Below, one piece after another: positions 1-9,340 of a stretch of DNA of 64,000 nt. The stretch covers positions 6,510,071 through 6,574,070 of the forward strand of contig NC_037650.1 of assembly GCF_003254395.2 (NCBI RefSeq), written 5' to 3'. The number at the start of each line of letters is the position of its first letter. Position 1 is the stretch's first letter. Made by a program: the position numbers and the translations under genes. Below the pieces are notes generated by a model. That model did no database searches, was not told where the DNA came from, and saw only the letters and a list, made by a program, of their open reading frames with translations. This stretch comes from Apis mellifera (lineage: Eukaryota; Arthropoda; Insecta; Hymenoptera; Apidae).

Positions 1-2105
1 GAGGATAATCTCTTGAGAATACTTCGTAGATGAAAAGATCCTGCTTGTAGACCAGTGCAGAAGAAGAACCCCTTCGAAACGGAGGAATCCACACCTGCGT
101 CACAAACTATGACGACGAGATACCGCGTGGACTATGCGACGAAAAAAGACTCGTAGTAGTAACTGGAATATCTCGCAACACAAAAGCGTCACCACCCTGT
201 TGTCCCCTAAAAGCCTTCTTCCTTCTCCTTCTTCTTCTCCTCCTCCTTCTCCTCTTCTTCTTCTTCGTATAGCATGTGTGTCACGATGGTTGTAAATATC
301 AATAAACAAAGCGAATACTGAGGATCCGACGAACGAAATAAACCATTCTTGGATGAGGTTTCACCGCTGGCCCCTTTGTCGGGCGCCATCCCCCTGCGCC
401 ATCCGACCACGCTCCACTTTTTCATCGAGCAATTAGAAAGAGATTTATTTGCGCCGGCACGCCGGGCACACGCTCCCCAACAGGAGGCGGCTTGTGGAGA
501 AGAATCTCGCGGTCGTCCGCGCGCACTTTTCGTCCAACGTGCACCGAGTGGCGGCGCCATTTTACGCCGTGCAACCGGCGACACGCGTGTAGCCTCAATT
601 GTATACACGGCTCGCGTGTGTATACGCACGGTTGATGGACGGAGCGCAAGGCTTGGAAAACGCGAAACAATGCCGCGAAACGATGTTTCTTTCGAGGTTA
701 GACGAAGCCGGGCTGCGGTTTTAATGAACTCGTTTTGACGTGACGACGCCCTCCCCCTCTTTTCCCTCTCCTCTCCCGCTCGTTCTAGCCGTCTCTTCTC
801 CGCCTTTCCTCCCTCGTCCAACCGGTGGCCTCCGGCTCCGTGCTTCACGGACCCGACTTAGTTAATTAAAGTAACCGTACGGTTTTTGATTGACGCCCAA
901 GGCGTAAAAAGTCGTGGACTAAGCTCGCCAAGTCCGGCTCGCCAAGTCGTCGGTTGCGCAACGGTTCGAGGGTTGACACGGAGGATACGTTGCATCCTCC
1001 TCTCTCCGCTGTGATTGATAAGAAGGTTTCTTCGATTAATATTTAACGGAGGAAATTGCTGTGCACGGTTGAACGTTCAATTATGGGGGGAGGGGGAAGC
1101 ATGGGTATCGAGTTTCCTAAATTCTACGCGCCACGAGGTCTTCGAAGCGAGGGATGCATTTTGTTTTCATTGGAGATTATCGATGAAATTTGAAATCAAA
1201 TTACGAAGCGCGAGTTAAATTTTCTTTCTAAAATTTTGAGAAGAAATTTCATCTCCACGTATATTTTCCCATTTAATATTATCACGATATTAATATTATC
1301 GAATTGAATTTGCGACGCGTTGAATCTTATCGATGATGAAAAAAATTCAATAACGCAACGAGAAGCAGATCGTGCGAGGGTTGCTGCAATTACTCACGAC
1401 TTTCCGACATCCGTTACGTTTCGTCCCCCGAAGCGGGTAATTAGCATACAAAGTAACCAACTCTCGATTTCCCCCAAAAGAAGGAGCGAATTAAACGTTG
1501 ACCGGTTGAAAAAGCCGATCCTCCGCTTCCTGGATTTTTTCTTTCCAAGCCCCGGTCCGAGGGTTAACGCTTGAGCCATTTACCTCGTGCTTCGTAAAAC
1601 GAAACGTTCCTCTCCCGCCTTCTCCTCGCTCGCCTAAGCCGAGCCCGTGCTTACGTAAGATTGAGCACCGCGTCACGTGCACGCGGCTCGCGTATAGATC
1701 GCGCCAAGAAACAAAAAAAAGAAAAAGGAAAAAAAGGAAAAAAAGGAAAAAAACGCCGCATGTGCAATCGTAAGAGCGGCATTAGTATCCGTCGCACAAG
1801 CCGAACTCGACGTTCCTCGTGCGCCGCGTCTAGGCAAAAGAAACGATAGTTACGAAACCGAGCAGTTTCTTACGTCCTTTTTTCCCCCTTCCTCTCTTTC
1901 TTCTCTCTTTCCTCCTCCTCCTCCTCCTCCATACTCGATTCGAAACCCGGTAGCGCGACGATGATTCGACGTCGTTATCGTTACATTCGATGTTAGCTAG
2001 CTCCAAGTTATCCGATCGAGAATCACGTAAACGCGCATCCTTCGATACAAGCCGATCGCTGTACCCCGATAAAATCGTGGCGGACTACGTGCTTGTCCCT
2101 CTCGC

Positions 2106-2113
2106 GATATATG

Positions 2114-2144
<31 letters not shown>

Positions 2145-2149
2145 ATATG
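2106..2149. repeat. (TA)n / (TATG)n microsatellite
   Basis: An alternating TA tract with interspersed TATG units in the Dll homeobox intron, about 400 bases before the acceptor. Likely length-polymorphic. Confidence 0.9.
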
Positions 2150-2443
2150 AGTATGGCAACCGAACAAGCGTGTATCATTACGGTCGGTGCGTACTCGCAG
2201 AAATTCATATCGGGCTCTGTAATTATCGGATGTTTGACGGGCGGAAGGACAGCGGCAAACAGAGACAGTGAAAATTGCCGGTCTCTGCGCGGGGCGCACA
2301 AGCGTCTCTCGGTCCAACGTTAAATAGTACATCAACCTCGACGTAGCAGTCTCTCCTCTCTCTCTCCGTTTTGTTTTTTACCTCCTCTTTACCTACCTAT
2401 GCCCTCCCCCTCTCCGTGCAAACTCCCGTTTTTACTCCTCGTT

Positions 2444-2457
2444 CCCCCCCCCCCCCC
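2444..2457. repeat. C14 homopolymer
   Basis: Fourteen consecutive C residues, about 95 bases upstream of the Dll exon acceptor. C/G homopolymers this long are much rarer in this window than A/T runs, and the length may be affected by sequencing error. Confidence 0.85.
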
Positions 2458-2550
2458 GTCGTTTCGGTCTCGTTCGCCAATACTCTCCAACTCTGACAAC
2501 TAGCGAAACGAGTTTCACCTGACCTGATCCTGGTTCGATTTTTGTTGCAG

Positions 2551-2722
2551 GTGAAAATCTGGTTCCAGAATAGAAGGAGTAAATACAAGAAGATGATGAA
2601 GGCGGCGCAGCAGGGCGGCGGTGGTGGCGGGGGGCAGCACGGTAGCCTTCTGGCCGGTGGAACCGCGCTACCGGGGGGGCCATCCCCTCAACCGGGTCAA
2701 CCAGGAAGTCTCATGCAAGGAG
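2551..2722 (+). CDS. Dll: Distal-less exon: homeodomain helix 3 and start of C-terminal region
   Basis: Distal-less is a homeodomain transcription factor needed for outgrowth of insect appendages and for parts of the nervous system; it acts in the nucleus on TAAT-type sites. This exon opens in phase 0 and encodes VKIWFQNRRSKYKKMMKAA, the DNA-recognition helix and C-terminal arm characteristic of the Dll/Dlx family. It contains the invariant WFQNRR core and the Gln at the base-contact position. A run of seven glycines follows, then a Gly/Pro/Gln-rich linker. Acceptor TTGTTGCAG precedes 2551; the donor at 2723 reads AG|GTGAGT, a perfect consensus. The exon leaves one base (G) of a split glycine codon, which matches the phase of the next exon. 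Dlx paralogues share the helix, but insects normally carry one Dll gene. Confidence 0.96.
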
Positions 2723-3680
2723 GTGAGTAGGGACAGGGTGTCTCGTGGAGAAAGTGTTATTATCTCGATCGTTTTTTATCCAATGCAACGTCGAAGAATC
2801 GTTTTAATTATATATTCACGCGTGTACGTGTCTCGAGGAGGATCAAAGCGGAGGATCGAATCGGACACGATTTTTATATAGCTTTAACGAGATCGAAAGA
2901 TATTCAGTATCGGTTCTCGGATCGATATTCGATCGGATAGTTCGCCTTAACGAGGCGAATGTTTTACGCGAACGTAAACGGATTAATCAGGTCGAGGAGG
3001 AAAAAGAAAAAGAAAGAAAGAAAGAAGGAAAAAGTTGCGCGCAGCTGTTATCTTGGCGGCACGAATGTAATTCACGAATATCGGATCGGAAGATATAAAT
3101 CAATTAAAGATGGAATCGCCACTGGCACGTAACAGCTCGACAACCTTGCTCGTGTCTAGACCTCGAGATACAACTGGTTCCGATGAATCTCTAACGAACT
3201 TTCTGAAATCTCCGATCTAGATTCTAAGCAATCCTCTTTTCTTTCTTTCTTTCTTCTTTTAACTTATTCCTACAAAAATCCATCTACCTTCTTCCTCGAA
3301 CCACCCACATTTTCCAATCAACTCGATCTTTTCCATCGATCATCTTTACATTCAGTACCAAAGATTTACAGAAATTTAATTTCGAATCAATTTGTCCTTT
3401 AAATAAATCTACTCCACTTCCTCTTTCTACTTCCTCCGTTAAATCCTTAAATCAATCCCCGTTTTCTTTCCACTCTTTTTCAACCACCCTCTTCTCCCCC
3501 AGTTCTTCCAGATCGATCCTCGCGAATATTCCAATCCACTAAATCAATCCAAACGGCCCTCCACCAGGATCATCCCTCAACTGAACGCTCCACCCTCCCC
3601 CTTGCTCCCTCCGCGCAAGATAAGTCTATATCCGAAGGAGAAGGATCGATCTCGAACCCGTTCTCCGTTACCGTTTTCAG
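2723..3680 (+). other. Dll: Dll intron between C-terminal exons
   Basis: A 958-base phase-1 intron with donor GTGAGT and acceptor CCGTTTTCAG. It contains a purine tract near 2998-3035 and a pyrimidine-rich second half. Although the frame of the next exon stays open back to about 3602, the upstream part is low-complexity sequence, and the splice site at 3680/3681 gives the correct phase. Confidence 0.9.
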
Positions 3681-3993
3681 GAGGCGGAAGTTCGGTGTCG
3701 GGCAGTCCGACGACAGGCTACCTCGGCGGAATGGGAGGCGGCGCGGGGGGTCACACCCCCGGCAGTTCGAGCCCCGGAAGCGAGATGTCGCCTCAGCACA
3801 ACGAGAGCCCGCCCGCACCCTCTTGGCCGGGCGAGATGAAGCACCACCCGCATCCGCACGCGCCACCGCACACCCACCACCACCCCCACACGCCTGGCCA
3901 CCATCCACCCCCGCCGCCGCCGCCGCCGCACCACGCGGGCTACATGCCACAGTACTCGTGGTACCAAGCGGATCCTAATCCCGGACTACTCAC
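3681..3993 (+). CDS. Dll: Distal-less exon: Gly/Ser, His and Pro-rich C-terminal region
   Basis: This exon continues the Dll C-terminal region. It is joined by a split Gly codon (G from 2722, GA from 3681) and runs to the first two bases (AC) of a Thr codon. In order it encodes a Gly/Ser-rich segment, a PGSSSPGSEMSPQHNESP-type segment, a His/Pro tract with an uninterrupted run of eight prolines, and a YSWYQADPNPGLL segment near the end. This last tyrosine/tryptophan-containing block resembles the conserved C-terminal motif of insect Dll proteins. The donor at 3994 reads CAC|GTAAGT. The His and Pro repeats are low-complexity and probably vary in length between species. Confidence 0.95.
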
Positions 3994-4609
3994 GTAAGTG
4001 ACACTTTTTTTCTTTCCCGAGGGTTGAGATTGCTCGTTCGAGAAACGATTGGGAGGGGTGTTTCTGCATAGAATCGAATTGTCGTTTCGAGTTCCTCGAA
4101 TTTTTCTTTATAACATTCTTTTTTAACGAGAATGTGTAAATTTAAAAATATTAATTACATTGGATTTCTCGAGACGAACGTAGAATTTCAGAAGATATCG
4201 AGATTAAGATAATGTTTCACTATCTTATAAAAAATCGGTTGCTTATAATATTTTCGTCGAATTAACGAGGATACGTGGTAAATCTTTTCTCAGTAGATAA
4301 ATTGAGGAGAAATTTAGAGATTCGAGCAGAAATTTTTTATATAATTTACAATTAGAGTATATTAGTTGTTTATTCAAATGACGAAGATATGTCGTAACTC
4401 TAAAAATAATAACGTATCCGTTGAATCGACGGAAGATGAAATTGCAACCATCTGCACGGATATAGAAGATAGCACGATTAAATCGTTGAAACCGTGGAAC
4501 GAAGCGAAAAAATCGCACGGAAGAACGTGCTCCCCTCCCCTCGATTCTCGTTCTGGATGGCTCGAAGGGTTGGGTTCTAATGGCTCGTTCGTCTCTGGTA
4601 TTTTTTCAG
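3994..4609 (+). other. Dll: last Dll intron
   Basis: A 616-base intron with donor GTAAGT and acceptor GGTATTTTTTCAG. It is AT-rich in its middle (about 4080-4400). Its phase (two bases of a Thr codon before, one after) is satisfied exactly by the short terminal exon. Confidence 0.88.
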
Positions 4610-4628
4610 GGTGTGGCCGGCGGTTTAA
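4610..4628 (+). CDS. Dll: Distal-less terminal coding exon (TVWPAV, stop)
   Basis: Only 19 coding bases: G completes the split Thr codon, followed by GTG TGG CCG GCG GTT and the stop TAA at 4626-4628. The protein therefore ends ...GLLTVWPAV, the carboxy terminus I expect of insect Distal-less. The exon is too short to be called by ORF length alone. It is supported by a good polypyrimidine/CAG acceptor directly in front, exact phase agreement with the donor at 3994, and the conserved C-terminal peptide. Total coding length in the window is 504 bases, a multiple of three. Confidence 0.93.
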
Positions 4629-4780
4629 CGAAGATGTCCTTGGAGCTGTGTTCAGGAGGAACTGTTTCTTCGTAGCGCCGCGGACGTGGCAGCGCCCCTG
4701 CCCCAAAGTGCGAATACGTATACCACCTGTCGGGATGGAATTCACGTTCGATGTTAATAAAATGAGAAAAGAAATGGTTT
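4629..4780 (+). other. Dll: probable start of Dll 3' UTR
   Basis: Sequence directly after the Dll stop codon. A canonical AATAAA lies at 4756-4761, about 130 bases after the stop, so a short 3' UTR ending near 4780 is possible. Insect Dll transcripts often have longer 3' UTRs, and further AATAAA motifs occur downstream (for example 6033-6038). The true end cannot be decided from sequence. Confidence 0.45.
4756..4761 (+). promoter_or_regulatory. candidate polyadenylation signal AATAAA
   Basis: First canonical AATAAA on the coding strand after the Dll stop. Position and sequence fit, but no obvious GU-rich downstream element was recognised. Confidence 0.35.
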
Positions 4781-6780
4781 CCATTCCTTGTAACGACAGC
4801 CGCGTGTTCATATCGGCCGGTTTTTGCGGCCCCTCGCGTATTATCGGGCCCCGTCCGTCGGTTTACGAGTAAAATCAAATTCCTCGCGTTCGTTGTTCCC
4901 GATATCGATCGCGTTGAGTCGACAAACTCGAATTCGCGACGTTGGAAAAATATATAGATATATATATATTGGTCGAGGAATCACGGACAATGTTGCATCG
5001 CGAGTGGCGCGATTCGACGAGTATCGTGGATGGAACGATCTCGTTTCAGCTGTAAGAATCGTGAAAGATGGCGCGCGCAATGGTCACGCGAGGGTGGAGA
5101 CACGCGTGGAATCCCCTCGATCGGAAACCGATCTCTCTCGCGATGTTCGAGAAATGGCGCGCGAAACCGGAAAATAGAGATTCGGGTGGCGATCGATCGA
5201 TCGGTCTAACGTAATTACGGATCGATGGGATTCGAACGATCGTGGAACAATCGCGCGGGGACAATCTCGGGGACAGCTTCGTTAAATGTCAAGATATCCC
5301 CGCGAAAATGGCGAGGATGCTCACTCGTCTCCAGATCTCTTTGCCGCGTTCCGAAGAAATACGATGGAGCGTACGACGAATTTCCCCCCGTATTTCCATC
5401 TAAATGTAAATGTCAATCTGGCGGTCGATGACGTTAGATCGGTCGATCCCTCGCGACAGTTGGCCAACCGAGGCGACTGACCCACTTCGTGATCTGGAAG
5501 CTGGATCTCGTCGGGCGAAACGAAACGGCGAGAAGGGGGAGAGGCGGGCGGGAGAAAAGAGGACGGAGCCGAGAGGGACGAACAGAGGTGGACGGGAGAG
5601 GAGGAGGCGACGAAAGAGAGAGAGAGAGAGGAAGGGAATCGAGGAGGGAGAGAAAGAACAAGTTGCACAAAGTCTCTCTCTCTCGAGTCGCCGAGAAACG
5701 GTCGTTCCTCAAGGCGGTTGGAAGTAATGAAATCCTAATGACATTTTCGTGAGTCAAACGATCTCGGCAATCACGGTGGCGCGGTGTAATCACCGGTCCC
5801 CTCCTTTCCGGATGAAGCAACCTAACCAACCGAGGGGACCCTCCTCCGAAAAGGAGCGGAGGACACGAAGAGATACGCGCGATTTACCACGAAACCCGGG
5901 GCCGTGCACGGCCAGGATGGAAAAAATCATTATCCCGCTCGACGTCGCGGCGGACAGTTCTGACAAGTTCTGCGCCGGTTCATTAAATTCGTGAAAAAGG
6001 AACGAGAAAAGAGAGAGAGAGAGAGAAAGGAAAATAAAAGAAACGAAGAAGAAAAACGAAAAAGATTGGTGAAAAAGAGTTCCTCGAAAATGGGCATGGA
6101 TGAAACGTCGAAACATCTGTCGTTCGCGACGATCTCGCGAAATCTTTCTCGTTCCCAACGCAAAAATCGTCGGGAAAAATTTCTCTTTCTTTCGATATCG
6201 TTTCAACCCTCTGTTCGTAATTTTCGTAATTCGAATCTGAATAATTTTCGATCGAAAGGGATCGAGGAGGAGAACGAATTTTCAGGGTTTTACGCTGTTT
6301 TTTTACGCCGTTCCCCATGTCGGCCATGCCGGCTCACCCTTTGCCATCTTGCCATCGCGACAACGACGATACCGATGTGGCCTAGCTTTCAAAGAGACGC
6401 CACGAAACCGCAGGAAAAAAAAAAAAGAAAAAGGAAAAAAAAAAGAAAAAGAAACGATGGTTGCGGTTTGCAGGGGAAACTGGGAGGGCCGGTGTGCCCC
6501 ACCGCCTGACCCAAATCCTCATGTCGGTGCAACAATGGTCGTCTCATGAGAACGCGGTCTTGCACGCTCCCTTTACTTCCTGATTCTGCCTTCTTTTTTC
6601 GCCTCCTCCGGAGAGATGCCACCGCCTCGACGATTCGCACCTCGAGGATTCGTGAAACTTCGTCGAAAGCTGCGTCGAAAGAACCTCGACTTTTTTTTTT
6701 TTTTCTCTCTCTTTTCCGATTCGATCACCGTTTCGTTTGTAACGTGGTGTCGGTGTGTCGGCCGGATTCGTGTAATACTC
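4781..6780. other. Dll 3' flank: CpG-rich with purine tracts, no gene seen
   Basis: No coding sequence recognised. It carries CpG/TCGA-rich DNA, a short TA tract (4951-4971), GA-rich tracts (about 5610-5660 and 6000-6070) and an A-rich tract at 6415-6456. The open frames here are driven by the GA/CT tracts. Part of it may be an extended Dll 3' UTR. Confidence 0.6.
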
Positions 6781-7348
6781 GTATAATAATTGCAATAATA
6801 ATTTAAAATGATAATTGTAAAATCATTTTAGATAATTCCGGATAATTTATAATAAGATATCGCGAATGAAATTAGATTTGTTATCCTTAAAAGCAATTAA
6901 TCTGATTAACTTCATCGTATATTGTATACGATATACTTTATGCGGTTTTTTTTCTTCTTTTTTTTTCTTTTTTTTATTTTATTAAGATTTTATTCACTCG
7001 AGTGATATGAATTTCATAAGAAGTTGATGATTAATCCCATGTTTCTTATCTCATTCATTACGAAACAATTTTGATCCGTGTATTATATATATTTTTATCC
7101 AACATTCCATTCCGAATATTTTATTCATTTATAAAATAAATGAAAATTAAAAACACGTAACATAATTTAATTTCAGAAGAACACGATTCAATCACGTGTT
7201 ACGAATCGTTATTTATATCTCTCAAAATTTAAATAATTTGTTTCGAGATTTTTTAAGAACGCGAAAATTAATCAATAAATGAATGAATTATAAAACGAAA
7301 GGATTAATCGAGTGAAACAGATGAACAAAAAAAAAAAAAAAAAAAAAA
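6781..7348. other. AT-rich block ending in A22
   Basis: A sharply AT-rich stretch between more GC-rich neighbours, with several AATAAA-like motifs, ending in a run of 22 A residues at 7327-7348. No coding sequence or recognised element; the A run could be the tail of an old retroposed sequence, but no target-site duplication was identified. Confidence 0.6.
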
Positions 7349-8674
7349 GGTTCTTTCGACCGAATTACGTTTCGTGATTCCCCGGCAATTCCCCGTTAGA
7401 ATATTTCCTCGAGCGCGCTCGAGCTTTCCCATCGTGAAACTCTCGACATGGGAACAGAGTACAAAGCCAGTTTCACGCCGCTGGACATCTGGAGCCATCG
7501 CGTGCCACCTCGAAATCCGCGAGAAGAAAGAAGAACGAGGCCTGGAGCCTCGTCGTATCGGCGACGGATCAAACGATGAAAAAGGATCCACGCGTTTTTC
7601 CCTCCACTTTTCCAAAATTTTCCCATCCGTTCTCCCGCACCTCTCGACGCACCTTGGCGACGATCCATCGACGACGGTCACGGTGCACGCCTCGATTCAG
7701 CTTGATTATCTTAGACGAGAGTGATCCCCTTCCTCCGCCACGCCAAATAATAAGTGCCGTTAGATCCGACCGCAACCTGAAAACGGAGGACGAAGGAGAA
7801 AAGACGAAGAAACACGGAGGGGAACGGTTCTCTCGCGTTTCAGATTCGGTGCAATAATGAGAAGGAGGCGTGCGTAAATAAATTGACACACTCGAATGTG
7901 TTTTTCCCCTCGAAGTTCCTAAAAGTTGCGTGTTCGAAGAGGCGAGCGCGAGCGCGAGTAAGAGAAGAGAAAAAACAGCGTAAAACGAATTCGATTCGCG
8001 CGACGAACTGTTTGACGAAAGTGTTTGTCTTCGAGGTGTTTAACGCGCGCGCGGAGGATACCGTTATTCGAATTTTTTCTTTTTTTTTCTTTTTTTTCTC
8101 TCTTATCCTGCTCTCCTCTGTCGACTCCTCGAGAGCAAAAATTAAGAGGAAAAAGGGGGGTGCGCGAGGGGAGGGGAAAAAGAAGCGCGTCCCTCCCCTT
8201 CCCTCCCTCCTCTCCTCCGTGATTGTGTTCGCCGTTGCGAGAAGAAACGCGTAACGCGTTGCAGTTTCAGCTTTGTCACGCTTTCGTCGAGTTCGCGGGA
8301 TAATAGAATAGAACCGGCCGGAGGACGACGAGCGAAACGGACTTCGAACGATGGAGATGCGAACGAGTTGGCGTTGGCGTTGGGATGAGTGTTGCGAGGA
8401 GATAATATAATGGAGCATCGAAGTGCGTGAATGAATGAGAGAGAGAGGGAGAGAGAGAGGGAGATGCAAGGGGATAAAAAAAGGAGGAAGGAAAGGAGTC
8501 CGTAGAATTTACTAGCGTTACTAGTCCCGGTGCAAGCTGAAACGGGGGTCGGATGTGAGCGGCGTGAACAGATTTATAAAAAAATGTTCGATCCCCCTTT
8601 TCCCTCGTGTGCGTGTAAATATTGCACCGGGGCCCAACCCCCTCTTAGCACGTAAGACGTAAATACAAAAATCG

Positions 8675-8723
8675 AAGGAGGAGGAGGAGGAGGAGAAGAA
8701 GAAGAAAAGAAGAAGAAGAAGAA
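8675..8723. repeat. (GGA)n-(GAA)n microsatellite
   Basis: A GGA repeat changing into a GAA repeat, with one interruption. All-purine strand of about 48 bases, a potential triplex-forming sequence. Confidence 0.88.
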
Positions 8724-8775
8724 TCTGTGTAAAATACGATATTGTGATAAGAATTGTGTAAAGAAAATGGGATTA

Positions 8776-8829
8776 AAGAAAAGAAAGAAAGAAAGAAAGA
8801 AAGATAGAGAGAGAGAAAGGGAGAAAGAG
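8776..8829. repeat. (GAAA)n-(GA)n microsatellite
   Basis: A GAAA tetranucleotide tract grading into GA repeats, about 50 bases after the preceding GGA/GAA tract. Confidence 0.88.
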
Positions 8830-9340
8830 TGGAAACCAGAGAATCGTCTATATACATATAGGTTAAATAACAACACGGCAGACCCCCGCAGTTTATCAAT
8901 TTTATTGAAGTACCCTTGTACGAATATAGATATTACGAGGACTAAAATACCTTAATTATGATTACTATTGTATAAAATATGAATAATAACTAATTAATTC
9001 AATTTAAAACTAATCGATTTGAATTCACGTGTAACCTCATATCCAATTATTCAACCAACCCTCCAACTCTCCTCACGAGATTCGTTCGTGAATGATTTTG
9101 GGATGAAAAAATGACGGCGTTGTTGAAAGTTCGAGCAGGGGACAGAGATAGATGGATCGCTCGTTTCCAGGAAGAACCGAAGCAGAAAACGAAGGCAAAA
9201 TCCTGATGTCCTGACGGTACGTTCCTTTTTTTTTCTTTTTCTTTTTCTCTTTTCTCTTTTCTTTTTTCTTCCCTTTTTCTCTTTGTTCACCGGTAGCGGA
9301 CACCACCTGCCGTTCTAGAGGCGGTGTACGCATGCTCTAC

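Larger units (their letters stand above)
1..2550 (+). other. Dll: Dll intron within the homeobox (3' part)
   Basis: This is the 3' part of the intron that interrupts the Distal-less homeobox; its 5' end is outside the window. It ends in a good acceptor (pyrimidine-rich stretch, then TTGTTGCAG at 2542-2550). The next exon begins in phase 0 at the valine of homeodomain helix 3, the position where Dlx-type homeoboxes are known to be interrupted. I found no homeodomain helix 1 or 2 coding sequence in these 2.5 kb, so that exon lies upstream. The intron holds a CpG-rich part at about 350-850, a purine-rich tract near 1710-1755, a TA microsatellite and a 14-base C run. Open frames here are short and look random. 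Confidence 0.85.
7349..9340. other. intergenic, rich in purine/pyrimidine tracts
   Basis: No gene recognised. The stretch alternates CpG-rich DNA with long one-sided tracts: T-rich at 8073-8100, G/A-rich at 8146-8180, two microsatellites near 8675-8829, and a T/C-rich tract near 9226-9282. Open frames here follow the low-complexity tracts. Confidence 0.6.

Noticed and set aside
207..848. 213-codon frame on the - strand inside the Dll intron
   Set aside because: Ends in poly-Glu/Lys from a CT-rich tract and lies antisense within an intron; no homology recognised.
3602..3680. In-frame extension of the Dll middle exon into upstream sequence
   Set aside because: A good acceptor at 3680 gives the phase required by the previous donor; the extension would break that phase and is pyrimidine-rich intron.
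7327..7348. A22 run as a possible retroposon tail (also 26208-26229 and 31860-31884)
   Set aside because: No element body, open frame or target-site duplication was seen next to any of the runs.
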